Assembly: GCA_031291095.1 (NCBI GenBank)
Contig: JARLJR010000011.1
Location: forward strand, 1 to 64,000
DNA: 64,000 nucleotides
Direction of reading: 5' to 3'
From: Legionella sp.
GTDB lineage: Bacteria; Pseudomonadota; Gammaproteobacteria; Legionellales; Legionellaceae
Positions within the stretch are counted from its first letter, which is position 1. Every line of letters starts with the position of its first letter. Below are positions 1-8,599 of this stretch, piece after piece. The translations under genes and the position numbers were made by a program. Under the pieces are notes generated by a model. The model was not told the DNA's origin, did no database searches, and was given only the letters and a program-made list of their open reading frames with translations.

Positions 1-86
1 CGGCGGGTCTTGTCTTTTTTCTATCTCGGATGTCAGATTATTAGGAAAGAAATAAAGTTCAATTGTGAGTGGGGCTTAATTTTAAA

Positions 87-105
87 GGAGCACAATATAT
101 GCTCC
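87..105. terminator. Hairpin downstream of the mevalonate kinase operon
   Basis: GGAGCA and TGCTCC form a six-pair stem with a 7-base loop. A second inverted repeat (TGGCCCAAC at 145-153, GTTGGGCCA at 184-192) lies closer to the stop codon of the minus-strand kinase gene. Either could end that transcript, but neither has a convincing U-run on the minus strand. The assignment is weak. Confidence 0.25.
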
Positions 106-201
106 TCTTAATTAAAAAAAAAACGAGTCGATCCCTCAGGCTCATGGCCCAACGCAAGGCATCGTTCTACGCAGGAACTCAGTGTTGGGCCATGGGCCAA
201 C

Positions 202-1083
202 CTACACCGCTAACAATTCTAAGTGCTCTGGTGGTTGTCTATCCCAAAGACTCAAAACAAAACCACCACCGCCAGAACCCGTAGGCTTCACCGCCAAGGC
301 TCCCATGGAAGTCAACCAATTCATATGCTGTTGCAGACTCTCACTCACCAAGCCCCACTGCATAAAACAATCAGCGGCTTTATTAATGGCTTTAGCTAAA
401 TCACTAGTTACTTCTGCACCACCCTGCTCTAATGCAGCTTTAGCATCCTCAACCGATTCAGCCATTTGCAAATCAAGCTGTTTTGCTAATTGAGGCTCAT
501 TCGCCCACAATTGTTGCACCTGCTGAATGCAATGAGAGGTAATACCAATTTGATTGCACGACGATAAAAAAAACCGAGGTTGAGTTGCTTGTCGCAGAGG
601 AATTGCTTCTCCTGCTTTAAAATAAACCCCACCCTCTGCAGCAACACCTGCAACATCTAAACCACTACTTTTACCATGAAATAAATGTTCCAGTTCCTTG
701 GCAAAGGCATTACACTCTTCCTGAGCAAGCATTTGCTGTGCACAAAACCAGCGGCTCATCGCCACACAAAGAGCAGCAGATGCCCCCATTCCCCCACCTA
801 CGGGAATGGTGCTGTTTAAAAGGAAATGGCCGCCGAGTTGATTTAAAGAATGTCCTAGCAACTTTAGTCCATGCTCTAATACACTCCAGAACAATAGATG
901 CATATCTGGGCCACTACTGCCTAGATAATCTGCACTTAACGAGGGTACATTAGCAGAGTAGCTAAAAATTAACCTTCTTTCTTTAATAGGAAAAACTAAG
1001 GCTGCATGCCCGCGAACTACTGCGTGTTCGCCTACTAAAATCCATTTACCATAAGTTGTTGTTTCAAAATCATAGAACTTCAT
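202..1083 (-). CDS. mvaK1: Mevalonate kinase
   Basis: GHMP-family kinase of about 293 residues that would phosphorylate mevalonate with ATP in the cytosol, the first kinase step of the mevalonate route to isopentenyl diphosphate. The N-terminus has the family start (GKWILVGEHAVVRGH). The glycine-rich ATP loop PVGGGMGASAAL lies near residues 94-105. HGKSSGLD matches the mevalonate kinase pattern that carries the catalytic Asp, and KPTGSGGGG near the C-terminus is GHMP motif 3. The start at 1083 (MKFYDF) fits the family N-terminus better than an upstream in-frame start at 1170. It overlaps the end of the decarboxylase gene by 14 bases, so the two are probably co-transcribed and translationally coupled. 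Confidence 0.9.
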   Translation of the reverse strand: MKFYDFETTTYGKWILVGEHAVVRGHAALVFPIKERRLIFSYSANVPSLSADYLGSSGPDMHLLFWSVLEHGLKLLGHSLNQLGGHFLLNSTIPVGGGMGASAALCVAMSRWFCAQQMLAQEECNAFAKELEHLFHGKSSGLDVAGVAAEGGVYFKAGEAIPLRQATQPRFFLSSCNQIGITSHCIQQVQQLWANEPQLAKQLDLQMAESVEDAKAALEQGGAEVTSDLAKAINKAADCFMQWGLVSESLQQHMNWLTSMGALAVKPTGSGGGGFVLSLWDRQPPEHLELLAV

Positions 1084-2020
1084 AATTACCCACCAGATAA
1101 TCCCGCTTAAACTCACGTGCCATTTCCATTTGATCAGGTCGATACAATAAATGAATATTTGGTCCAGCATCCATAGTTACTATAGGCCCATCGCCTTTAT
1201 TGTCCCACAATTGCTGCAAATCATTCAGTACACCTAAACTATTTGATGAGATATAAGAAAAAGGTTGTGCGCAGGTATTAAATAATTGATGCATATCTTG
1301 AAACTCGCGCCAGCAAATTTGGTAAGCACTTCCCCAGTCGTTTGCCATAAATGCATTAAGCAATAGCTTTAAATTCTCTTCTGCCCGCTCAGCACGAGTT
1401 GCATAAAGCTCGCTGCTTTTAACCAGCTTGTGCGCCTCACTCGACGACACCGCTTTTTGATCAGCACTAATAACTACAACCTGATGTATTAATTCAGGAT
1501 AAGGCAACTCTATTGGTTTTACGACATTATCATTTTGCCATAAAACCCAAGGGGTATGGAATGAGCGACAAGATGAACCAGAGCCCAAGCGGCTTAATGA
1601 GGCTTGCTCCTCCGCTGCAGGTAGTTCTTGTTGCGTTAATTCAGCTAAGGCATATACAGCACATCGAGTAAGCGCTGCAAAACTTGAGGCAGAACTCGCC
1701 ATACCGCTGCTATGAGGAAAGTTATTACAAGACTGTACTAAAAAACTGCCTTCATAACCAAAGTGCTTTTTTATCCGCGCCAAATGATTTAAAAACTTCT
1801 TTTCACCTAATTCAGATAATGCGAACTTGGCCTGTCCAGGCACGACTAAAGGCTCCCAAGCATCATGCGCAGAATCAATTTGCTCAAGTTTTACCGTGCT
1901 TAATAGATTATTTAAGGTGTAAGACAGTGAGGAGTTATCTGGATTATTGGAATTCTCATCTTTCTTCCCCATATATTTAATTAACGCAATATTAGCAGGG
2001 GCATGAGCCAGCCAATGCAT
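1070..2020 (-). CDS. mvaD: Diphosphomevalonate decarboxylase
   Basis: 316 residues. It decarboxylates mevalonate 5-diphosphate to isopentenyl diphosphate using ATP, the last step of the pathway. The sequence opens with APANIALIKYMGKKD, the signature of this enzyme (usually with W where M is seen here). It also has the ATP loop SGMASSASSFAAL, GSGSSCRS (the substrate-binding SGSACRS-type motif) and TMDAGPNIH near the C-terminus. It is first in a two-gene unit with mevalonate kinase. The other two pathway genes lie 6.5 kb away on the opposite strand. Identification is by motifs and is secure. Confidence 0.93.
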   Translation of the reverse strand: MHWLAHAPANIALIKYMGKKDENSNNPDNSSLSYTLNNLLSTVKLEQIDSAHDAWEPLVVPGQAKFALSELGEKKFLNHLARIKKHFGYEGSFLVQSCNNFPHSSGMASSASSFAALTRCAVYALAELTQQELPAAEEQASLSRLGSGSSCRSFHTPWVLWQNDNVVKPIELPYPELIHQVVVISADQKAVSSSEAHKLVKSSELYATRAERAEENLKLLLNAFMANDWGSAYQICWREFQDMHQLFNTCAQPFSYISSNSLGVLNDLQQLWDNKGDGPIVTMDAGPNIHLLYRPDQMEMAREFKRDYLVGNYEVL

Positions 2021-2077
2021 AATGGATCTCCTTGGAATTAACTCCAGTTATAACAGTTGTATATGAATAAATGAGAC

Positions 2078-2115
2078 AGACAACCTATGAGGCAAATTTG
2101 CCTCATAGGTTGTCT
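2078..2115. repeat. 38-bp perfect palindrome between cpoB and mvaD
   Basis: The 19-base half-sites (2078-2096 and 2097-2115) are exact reverse complements with no spacer, centred on CAAATTTG. It lies 50 bases after the cpoB stop and 58 bases before the mvaD start, both on the minus strand. It could end cpoB transcription, although the following bases are not U-rich, or it could be an operator or a REP-type sequence. Confidence 0.6.
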
Positions 2116-2165
2116 TGGCAATGAAGGAACTAATTCTAAACGTGATATTTGATTTATAAAAGACT

Positions 2166-3137
2166 TCATATTGTTCGTAATTTTGAATTAGCCAATTGCG
2201 CAGTAGGCGTATTAGGATATGCTCTTACTACTTGTTGCAGATATTTTTGTGCTTCGAGTTTATTACCCATTTCAGCGTAGGCATACCCTACTTTCAACAT
2301 ACTTGCAGCAGATTTGCTGGAAGTAGGAAACTGCTTTAATACAACATCAAAATGCTCAATTGCTTTTGCATAATCTTTTTTAACTAAATACAGCTCCCCT
2401 AACCAATACTGTGCATTGGAGGTATAACCACCACGAGGATATTTTTGTACAAAAGTATTCATTGAACCTAAAGCATCATCATAACGCTTATTCTTAATTA
2501 ATTCATAGGCTGCTAAATAGCTGATTTGCTCATCAGCCGGATTTGCTCTGGAAACCGGAGTAACTACTGGTTCTGCCGTAGATGCTGTTTTTGCTACGTG
2601 ATTGGGCTGTGCGGCAGGAGTATTGGCTCGTGGTGCAGGCTCTTTAGAGCCAACGGAAAGATCCATTGCTGGCTTATCTGTAGCTACTTTTGCTGAGGCG
2701 GAAGCACCACCACTTAAACGAGAATCTAAATCTTTATAAAAGGCAACTTGTTGTTGCTGTAATAATTTTAAATCATGAGCTTGAATTTCTAACTGGCCAC
2801 GAAGCTCTTGCACTTCTTTTTGCAAGGTTTGAATTTTATCAATTAATGAGGCACTGTCAGAGACATTAGAACTACTGGGTCCGCTCATTTGGTCATCTTT
2901 GGCAAGCGCTGGACCATCATCCCCTTGATACGCATCAGAAGGATAATCATTTTGAGCCACATCCATTGGCGGATCATCATAGTATCGAGAATCGGCAACA
3001 GTCGCATCATGCGCCTGTTGCCCATCCATCATTGCAAAATTATCACTATCATCAACTACAGGCGCCTGTGACCAACAGGTCAAAGGAAGAATTAACGAAA
3101 AACCAGCAGCGATAATGTGTCTTTTGCAATTAATCAT
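2166..3137 (-). CDS. cpoB: Tol-Pal system protein CpoB (YbgF)
   Basis: 323-residue periplasmic protein that in the CpoB family links outer-membrane constriction to septal peptidoglycan synthesis. A signal peptide is visible (residues 1 to about 24, ending TCWSQA). A low-complexity acidic stretch follows, then a coiled coil near residues 100-140 rich in Q, L and K. Tetratricopeptide repeats occupy about residues 205-320 (AAYELIKNKRYDDAL, AQYWLGELYLVKKDYAKAIEHF, and so on). The start overlaps the pal stop by 4 bases (ATGA), so it is translated with pal. The linker between coiled coil and TPRs is long and rich in A, P and T. tolB is not adjacent. Confidence 0.93.
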   Translation of the reverse strand: MINCKRHIIAAGFSLILPLTCWSQAPVVDDSDNFAMMDGQQAHDATVADSRYYDDPPMDVAQNDYPSDAYQGDDGPALAKDDQMSGPSSSNVSDSASLIDKIQTLQKEVQELRGQLEIQAHDLKLLQQQQVAFYKDLDSRLSGGASASAKVATDKPAMDLSVGSKEPAPRANTPAAQPNHVAKTASTAEPVVTPVSRANPADEQISYLAAYELIKNKRYDDALGSMNTFVQKYPRGGYTSNAQYWLGELYLVKKDYAKAIEHFDVVLKQFPTSSKSAASMLKVGYAYAEMGNKLEAQKYLQQVVRAYPNTPTAQLANSKLRTI

Positions 3138-3664
3138 CTTGTTGCCTCATAAGTAAATTCTACACGTCGGTTTTGTGCATGCGACGCATCATCATGTCCT
3201 AAATTAATTGGACGCTCTTTACCATAGCTCACTACACGCATTTGATGTCTGCTTACACCAGCCATACGTAAAATATCTGCTACAGTGTTTGCACGGTGCT
3301 CACCTAAAGCAACGTTATATTCACGGCTACCGCGCTCATCAGTATGACCTGCGATTAAAACACGGGCACCTGAATGTGACTTTAAGTATTCAGCCTGAGC
3401 ATTCACAGATGGCAGGTACTTAGGATTTAAAGCACTGTCATCGTAAGAGAATAAATATAATTGGTTATGAGGTGCTTGAGTAGTATAAGACTCACCAGGC
3501 TCTTGGCCAGCAAAACGAGTAAATTGGCCTAGACCTTGAGCACTAGCACCAGCATCACTCACACCAGCTCCAGCCATTCCTGGTGCCTTAGAACAAGCTG
3601 CCACCAATAAAACACTCGCTGCAAGCAGACCTAATTTACAAATTGATCCGGCTTTCATCCTCAA
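3134..3664 (-). CDS. pal: Peptidoglycan-associated lipoprotein Pal
   Basis: 176 residues, the same length as the Legionella Pal (19-kDa lipoprotein) family. The N-terminus has a lipoprotein signal with lipobox LVAAC and lipidated Cys24. The C-terminal half is an OmpA-like peptidoglycan-binding domain with GHTDERGSREYNVALGEHRA, which contains the conserved Asp and Arg that contact diaminopimelate. It anchors the outer membrane to the cell wall as part of Tol-Pal. It is first in the pal-cpoB pair. A T-rich stretch (about 3737-3752) lies in the upstream region. tolQRAB are absent from this neighbourhood. Confidence 0.95.
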   Translation of the reverse strand: MRMKAGSICKLGLLAASVLLVAACSKAPGMAGAGVSDAGASAQGLGQFTRFAGQEPGESYTTQAPHNQLYLFSYDDSALNPKYLPSVNAQAEYLKSHSGARVLIAGHTDERGSREYNVALGEHRANTVADILRMAGVSRHQMRVVSYGKERPINLGHDDASHAQNRRVEFTYEATR

Positions 3665-3879
3665 TCTCCTTTATTCTTCTTATTAGTAAAATTCACGAAA
3701 TCCCAACATGGGCTCTTGGGGCGACATTGTACAATTCTTTTTTTTTTTTTTCTATAAGAGCGGTAAGAAATAGATCAGTTATTCCCCATTGAGAAATCGA
3801 ATGAAATATATTTTTTGCTGAATCACTTAATGTTCGGAGTCCTCAACATACTGTGACAGCAAATCAAGGACGACTGTTT

Positions 3880-4473
3880 TTATAAATGCGATACCACAAA
3901 CTCAGACATCATCGCTGTAAATTGCCGCGTTGCCTGATTAGCGGCGACTACGCCACCATAAGGATTATCTACAGAACAGGGGATTTGCAGCCTAATAATT
4001 TTAGACCCCATCACCTTATTATCTGAAACGCGAGTCAATACTACCTTGGCTGAAAACAGGAGTACGCTAGGCTTCCTTAGGAAACTTTGCTCCAAAGAGA
4101 GTAATTGAGTGTCTAAACGATAATCGGCGCCCTGGCTGTATGAGCTGGAAAGCACAGCATAGAAAACACCTGTTTTTTGTAAACTTTGTACCATTAATGG
4201 ATAAAGCATATCCGCTGGTGGATTGATCCATGCATTTTTCACAAATGACTCAAGTTGAAAAGGCTTGTTCACATAAAGCATTTGCTCTGATTGGTAGCCA
4301 GCAGCAGCATCGGGTTGCGTCACCCAAAGTGCAACACGTTGAGGATGTCTTGTTAGTTGTTTACTGCTGTAGGCAGTTAATTGATATTGGTTCGTCACAG
4401 GGATTTTAACTGGCGAACAAGCAACGAGCAGTAAACAAATCAAACACAGCCCTAAACTATTTAATCTTCTCAT
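3880..4473 (-). CDS. PqiC/ABC-transport auxiliary lipoprotein of the MCE operon
   Basis: About 197 residues. A lipoprotein signal ends in LLLVAC (lipidated Cys about residue 19), followed by a beta-rich domain of the PqiC/ABC-type transport auxiliary family; the stretch [18 protein letters not shown] and the position as last gene after an MCE protein fit this. In such systems the lipoprotein sits at the outer membrane end of the lipid path. ATG at 4473 is preferred; a GTG directly in front (4476) is also possible. It begins within a few bases of the MCE gene stop, so it is the last gene of the operon. Confidence 0.75.
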   Translation of the reverse strand: MRRLNSLGLCLICLLLVACSPVKIPVTNQYQLTAYSSKQLTRHPQRVALWVTQPDAAAGYQSEQMLYVNKPFQLESFVKNAWINPPADMLYPLMVQSLQKTGVFYAVLSSSYSQGADYRLDTQLLSLEQSFLRKPSVLLFSAKVVLTRVSDNKVMGSKIIRLQIPCSVDNPYGGVVAANQATRQFTAMMSEFVVSHL

Positions 4474-4476
4474 CAC

Positions 4477-5400
4477 TTATTCTCCAGGCCCTGGTTTTGG
4501 AGCTGAACTCCCACGAATCACTACTGAAGGGTTTTGACGTATCTCATTGCTAAGCTTTTCAAGGTTTACTGAAATAGCATTTAACCGGTGTAATAATGTA
4601 GATGCAGGCGCCAAAGTTTCTTGTGATAGTTTTTCTAAGGTGTTTCTTCCTGATCCCATAGTACTTGATACGCTAGTTCCCGCGTGGCTTAAACTATCAG
4701 CCATTGTTTTAAATTTAGATACTCCGGTCTGCAACTCTCGAAGCAGTTGCGGAAACTCTTTACTCGATTTGGCAATATTAGTCAAAAAGACATCCGCATT
4801 TTTTATACTGTCATCAATATGTTGACTATTCGCTGCAACCACATGAGTTAGCTTTTCCACATTATGTAAAATACGAGATACATGTCTGGCATTTTTCTCA
4901 TTAAAAATATGCTTCGCTTGGGTACTAACATTATTGATGCTCTCAGAAACCTCTTTTAAAAGATTATCTAATTGATTAAACAATGAAGGTTTTGCTGGAA
5001 TAACTGGATAGGGTTCGCCCGGAAGCTTCACTATAGGAGTCAAGTCAGAAGTACTTGCACTTAAACCAATATAGGTAACTCCAGTAATTCCCTGAGAAAT
5101 TAAGGTGGCGGCAGTACTCTTGGTAATTGGGGTACCGTCTTCAATTGCTAAAATGATTTCCACTTGTCTTGGATCATTCTTGTTCAGCTTTATTTCATAT
5201 ACATAGCCTACTTGCACTCCATTAAACTTAACCGGAGCATCTTTACTTAAACCCGAAGCGGCCTCGTGCAAATACACGGTAAAGTTACTATATGATTTTT
5301 GATTAAAACCAACAGATAGCCATAGCATGGCAGATAAAAGCCCTACGAATAGAACTACGATGAAAACACCGATTAGGGTGTAGTTGGTTTTTGATTCCAA
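4477..5400 (-). CDS. MCE (MlaD-type) substrate-binding protein
   Basis: 307 residues. One N-terminal transmembrane helix (about residues 9-30, YTLIGVFIVVLFVGLLSAML) precedes an MCE domain (about 38-118: GLSKDAPVKFNGVQVGYV, then GITGVTYIGL). A long helical or coiled-coil tail runs from about 145 to 290. MCE proteins form hexameric rings or tubes in the periplasm that carry lipids between membranes for the ATPase-permease encoded upstream. The start appears to be TTG, chosen because AGGAG lies a suitable distance upstream and the reading frame covers the whole membrane anchor. It is third of four genes in the operon. It is longer than E. coli MlaD (about 183 residues) because of the tail. Confidence 0.85.
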   Translation of the reverse strand: MESKTNYTLIGVFIVVLFVGLLSAMLWLSVGFNQKSYSNFTVYLHEAASGLSKDAPVKFNGVQVGYVYEIKLNKNDPRQVEIILAIEDGTPITKSTAATLISQGITGVTYIGLSASTSDLTPIVKLPGEPYPVIPAKPSLFNQLDNLLKEVSESINNVSTQAKHIFNEKNARHVSRILHNVEKLTHVVAANSQHIDDSIKNADVFLTNIAKSSKEFPQLLRELQTGVSKFKTMADSLSHAGTSVSSTMGSGRNTLEKLSQETLAPASTLLHRLNAISVNLEKLSNEIRQNPSVVIRGSSAPKPGPGE

Positions 5401-5439
5401 AAAATTTATCTCCTAAACATTAATCTTGAGTTAGGGACT

Positions 5440-6177
5440 CTATACCTTACTGAAATAATCAGCGATCAATTCATTTTTATTTTTCATTAACTCATTAATG
5501 GGCTCTACACTCAAAATTTGCCCATCACCAACAAATGCCACTCGATCAGTGGTACGCTTTAAAGATTCAATGTCATGACTAACCATAACAATCGTAAGAT
5601 TTAATGAATCTCGTAAAAAAACAACTAAATCATCAAAAAGTCGCGCACTACGCGGATCCAATCCGGTGGTAGGCTCATCAAGGAATAATAACTCAGGATC
5701 CATTGCAATTGCACGTGCCGCAGCCGCCCTTCTTTGCATCCCCCCACTAAGTTCCGAAGGCAATTTACCCGCAGCCTCCTTAGGCAAGCCAACTAAAGCT
5801 ATTTTTAATAAGGCTAACTCCTGCATGAACTCTGGATCCAGATTAGCGAACTCCTGCATAGGAAACATCACATTTTCTAAAACATTCATTGACGCAAATA
5901 AAGCACTGTGCTGAAACAGCATGCCCCAACGGCGTCTCAATATAAATGACTGATGCGCATCAAGACTACTGATGTCCTGGCCAAATATTTTAATCTCACC
6001 AGCTGTTGGTTTCAATAACATCAGCAAGCTACGTAAAATGGTAGTCTTACCGCTGCCCGAGCCGCCAATAATAGCCAGAATTTCACCTTGGTTTACCGTC
6101 AAATTAATGTCCCTATGCACCCATTGACCACCAAGAAAATTCTTCATCCCTTTGATTTCAATAATAGGGTCACTCAT
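5440..6177 (-). CDS. MlaF-type ABC transporter ATP-binding protein
   Basis: 245 residues with every ABC ATPase motif: Walker A GGSGSGKTT (about residues 37-45), Q-loop near LFQHSALF, signature LSGGMQRR, Walker B LLFLDEPTTGLDP and the switch His in VSHD. The sequence is closest in pattern to MlaF, which powers phospholipid traffic between inner membrane and periplasm with MlaE and MlaD. The ATG follows the permease stop directly (TAGATG), which indicates tight coupling. Confidence 0.9.
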   Translation of the reverse strand: MSDPIIEIKGMKNFLGGQWVHRDINLTVNQGEILAIIGGSGSGKTTILRSLLMLLKPTAGEIKIFGQDISSLDAHQSFILRRRWGMLFQHSALFASMNVLENVMFPMQEFANLDPEFMQELALLKIALVGLPKEAAGKLPSELSGGMQRRAAAARAIAMDPELLFLDEPTTGLDPRSARLFDDLVVFLRDSLNLTIVMVSHDIESLKRTTDRVAFVGDGQILSVEPINELMKNKNELIADYFSKV

Positions 6178-7305
6178 CTATAACTTCATCCAGCTGTAAA
6201 TAATTGAGTAAATTGCATCGGCAATAATAATTAGAAATAAAGACTGCACCACACTTTTAGTAGTCTGACTTCCAATATTATTTTCAGTGCCCGATTCAAC
6301 TCTAAATCCTTGAAAACAACCCACTAAAGCGATGATTAGAGCAAATGCTGGTGCTTTATAAAGACCGAGGCGAAACTGAGAAATACCTACAGAATCTCTT
6401 AATCGCTCTAAAAAATCAATAAAACTAATGCCTAACATGTTTTGGGCCATAAACATGGAGCCTAAAATACTAAAAATATCTGACCAAAAAATTAATAAAG
6501 GAAAGGTTATTAATAACCCTATGACCTTTGGTAAGACCAAATGTTCAGTTGGCGATAAGCCCATAGTTAACAGCGCATCAATTTCTTCATTTGTCTTCAT
6601 ACTGCCTAACTGCGCCGTAAAAGCGGAGCTGGTTCGCCCTGCCACAATAATCGCGGTGATTAAGGGAGCAAATTCGCGAAAAATCGCCATTCCGGATAAA
6701 TAGGCAATAAACGAGTTAGCGCCATACGTAGTCAATTGCAGCCCCATTTGGTATGCCAAAACAACACCGATTAAGAATGAGAGCAAGGCAAGAATGGGTA
6801 ATGCTTTAATACCTGTCGAATCAAGATTTGACATAATGCTGGGAAATTGAAAACGCCGCCAATTTCCAAATGCGTCGAAAAATCGGGTAGCAAGATCACC
6901 GATTAAAACAACTAACCCATCAACCTGGCGCAGTTTTTTCTCTGATTCTTTACCTAACTTATAAAAAATATTTTCTTTCTCTGGAGCGGGAATTTTATAA
7001 GCTATAGCATCATGTTTGTCAGTAATTAAATCAAGAAGCTGGCGTTGCCTTTCAGAAAAATCAACCAACTCAACTTGATTATCACGCTGCTTTAATTCAT
7101 TGATGCATTGAATTAAGGTTAAAGCGCCAGCACTATCAAAATGGCTGATATTCTTGCCATTTATTCGAACTTTTTGTGCTTTAGGTAATGTTGTTGTCGT
7201 AAATTGTTTGACTACATCACCAACATCCATAACAGACCAAGCACCTGTACAGTTAAATTGATCGAGCTGCTCATCAAATGTTAGTTGCGGGCTATTATGT
7301 ACCAT
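6178..7305 (-). CDS. MlaE-type permease with N-terminal STAS domain
   Basis: 375 residues. An N-terminal STAS domain (about 1-100, resembling MlaB: GKNISHFDSAGALTLIQCI, with the Ser conserved) is fused to an MlaE/YrbE permease domain (about 120-375) with several membrane helices and the family stretch IFREFAPLITAIIVAGRTSSAFTAQ. In E. coli the STAS part is a separate protein (MlaB), so this is the known fused architecture. It is first in the operon with the ATPase, MCE protein and lipoprotein on the minus strand. No strong ribosome-binding site is visible in front of the ATG at 7305. Confidence 0.9.
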   Translation of the reverse strand: MVHNSPQLTFDEQLDQFNCTGAWSVMDVGDVVKQFTTTTLPKAQKVRINGKNISHFDSAGALTLIQCINELKQRDNQVELVDFSERQRQLLDLITDKHDAIAYKIPAPEKENIFYKLGKESEKKLRQVDGLVVLIGDLATRFFDAFGNWRRFQFPSIMSNLDSTGIKALPILALLSFLIGVVLAYQMGLQLTTYGANSFIAYLSGMAIFREFAPLITAIIVAGRTSSAFTAQLGSMKTNEEIDALLTMGLSPTEHLVLPKVIGLLITFPLLIFWSDIFSILGSMFMAQNMLGISFIDFLERLRDSVGISQFRLGLYKAPAFALIIALVGCFQGFRVESGTENNIGSQTTKSVVQSLFLIIIADAIYSIIYSWMKL

Positions 7306-7387
7306 AAGGTCTGATTTAAATAAAAAATTATCACAAGAATAATACGAATATTGCTGAAGCGCAAAAACTAATAATTTAATTTGGGCT

Positions 7388-7425
7388 GTAGCTCATATTT
7401 TAAGACTCTATGTAATATGAGCTAC
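7388..7425. repeat. Inverted repeat (12-bp arms) between two minus-strand genes
   Basis: GTAGCTCATATT (7388-7399) and AATATGAGCTAC (7414-7425) pair perfectly around a 14-base loop. It lies 25 bases beyond the stop of the coiled-coil protein gene and 83 bases before the MCE operon start, so it is placed to end the first transcript. There is no clear U-run. Confidence 0.45.
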
Positions 7426-7449
7426 GAATATTTAAAGCAAGAATTTTAA

Positions 7450-8262
7450 TTAACTCATGCTAAGTGCGGCAATCTGTTCATTCACCGCGCCAACAACATT
7501 TGCAGTATCTGTATTGAATTCGAAGAACTTGCCTCTGTAAGCGCAAACTGCAGCGTACCCCACTCCAAAACCAAGAATGAAGTATGCAAGGTTACCAAAA
7601 AAGTTTTTTGCCCAACCACGATGCTCATTGATGGTTTTCATATCTTCGGTAGTTTCATCAAAAAGCGCGCGGGTTTGATCTTGGTAATGCTGTAAATCAC
7701 CATCTTGAATGTACTTATCAGTTAATAGCTGTAATGCATTATGAATACGCCCTGTAGCAAGGGTTGCATCTTCATATGCGGCCCCTTTTGTAGACATTCT
7801 AGCGCGCTTTTTATCAACGTTAACTAATTCAGCCTCAATATGCAAAATGGTCATTTCTCTTAGTTCTTGCAGAGAATACGTCATATATTCTTTAATATGT
7901 TCTGCTAGTTCAGATACATTAACACCATTACCTGCATCGACAAGGTCTGTATCATCCAAACGGTCAGATGACTCCGCTTCAGGTTGTGTCAAACCGAGTT
8001 TAAGTTTATTTTTTTGGGCCGCGAATGCTTCGTTAATTTCCATAGCTAAACCCGCATACTCGCGCAGCTGGGGTACAGACAGTGTTATAGATGTTTTACT
8101 TCTAGAAGGTTTAGGAACAGTATATTTGCTATCATTCCTATAGCTATATTCCAGCAGTTCAAGGGTATTTAAAGACTGGCACAGTTTTATTTGTTCTAGA
8201 AGGTTTTTTCTTTCACGTATAACCTTACTAGCTACGCTTTCCTTCTTATGAGTTTTTCCCAT
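7450..8262 (-). CDS. Hypothetical tail-anchored coiled-coil protein
   Basis: About 270 residues; family not recognised. The protein is mostly helical and charged (KVIRERKNLLEQIKL, LQELREMTILHIEAELVNVDKKRARM). It has one hydrophobic segment near the C-terminus (about residues 230-250, GNLAYFILGFGVGYAAVCAY) followed by about 20 polar residues, as in a tail-anchored protein. The ATG at 8262 is chosen over an in-frame start 12 bases upstream because AGGTG sits about 5 bases before it. In Legionella such proteins are often Dot/Icm substrates, but nothing here proves secretion. It stands alone between the MCE operon and the divergent HMG-CoA reductase gene. Confidence 0.7.
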   Translation of the reverse strand: MGKTHKKESVASKVIRERKNLLEQIKLCQSLNTLELLEYSYRNDSKYTVPKPSRSKTSITLSVPQLREYAGLAMEINEAFAAQKNKLKLGLTQPEAESSDRLDDTDLVDAGNGVNVSELAEHIKEYMTYSLQELREMTILHIEAELVNVDKKRARMSTKGAAYEDATLATGRIHNALQLLTDKYIQDGDLQHYQDQTRALFDETTEDMKTINEHRGWAKNFFGNLAYFILGFGVGYAAVCAYRGKFFEFNTDTANVVGAVNEQIAALSMS

Positions 8263-8538
8263 TAGGCACCTCAATCATATTAATTTCACACATTGCGCAT
8301 AAAATAAACCAAAACAAAAGAAAATGCTAGCCCAACAGGCAAATTTTCCTCCAGAACATTGGCAACAAGACTAATAGTCTATGGTTAATGCTGAACAATT
8401 ATCCTCGCATTCCCTGCTCTTTTTTGAAAAAATCACTCGCTAACTCCCTATTTCAGGTAGTTTGTATTGCTATTTTATGATACAGTTCACTTCATTTTTT
8501 CAAAGCAACACCAGGTATGCAAGGCAACTAAAGTCAAT

Positions 8539-8566
8539 TTGACTCACGCAAACGCTACCTTATTAA
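8539..8566 (+). promoter_or_regulatory. Sigma-70-like promoter of the HMG-CoA reductase operon
   Basis: TTGACT (8539-8544) and TATTAA (8561-8566) are separated by 16 bases. They lie 34 bases upstream of the start codon and its AGAGGAG ribosome-binding site. The rest of the 337-base gap between the divergent genes shows nothing else that I can name. Confidence 0.5.
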
Positions 8567-8599
8567 ACTGCGTAACGCCGGCTAAACAGAGGAGAAAGC

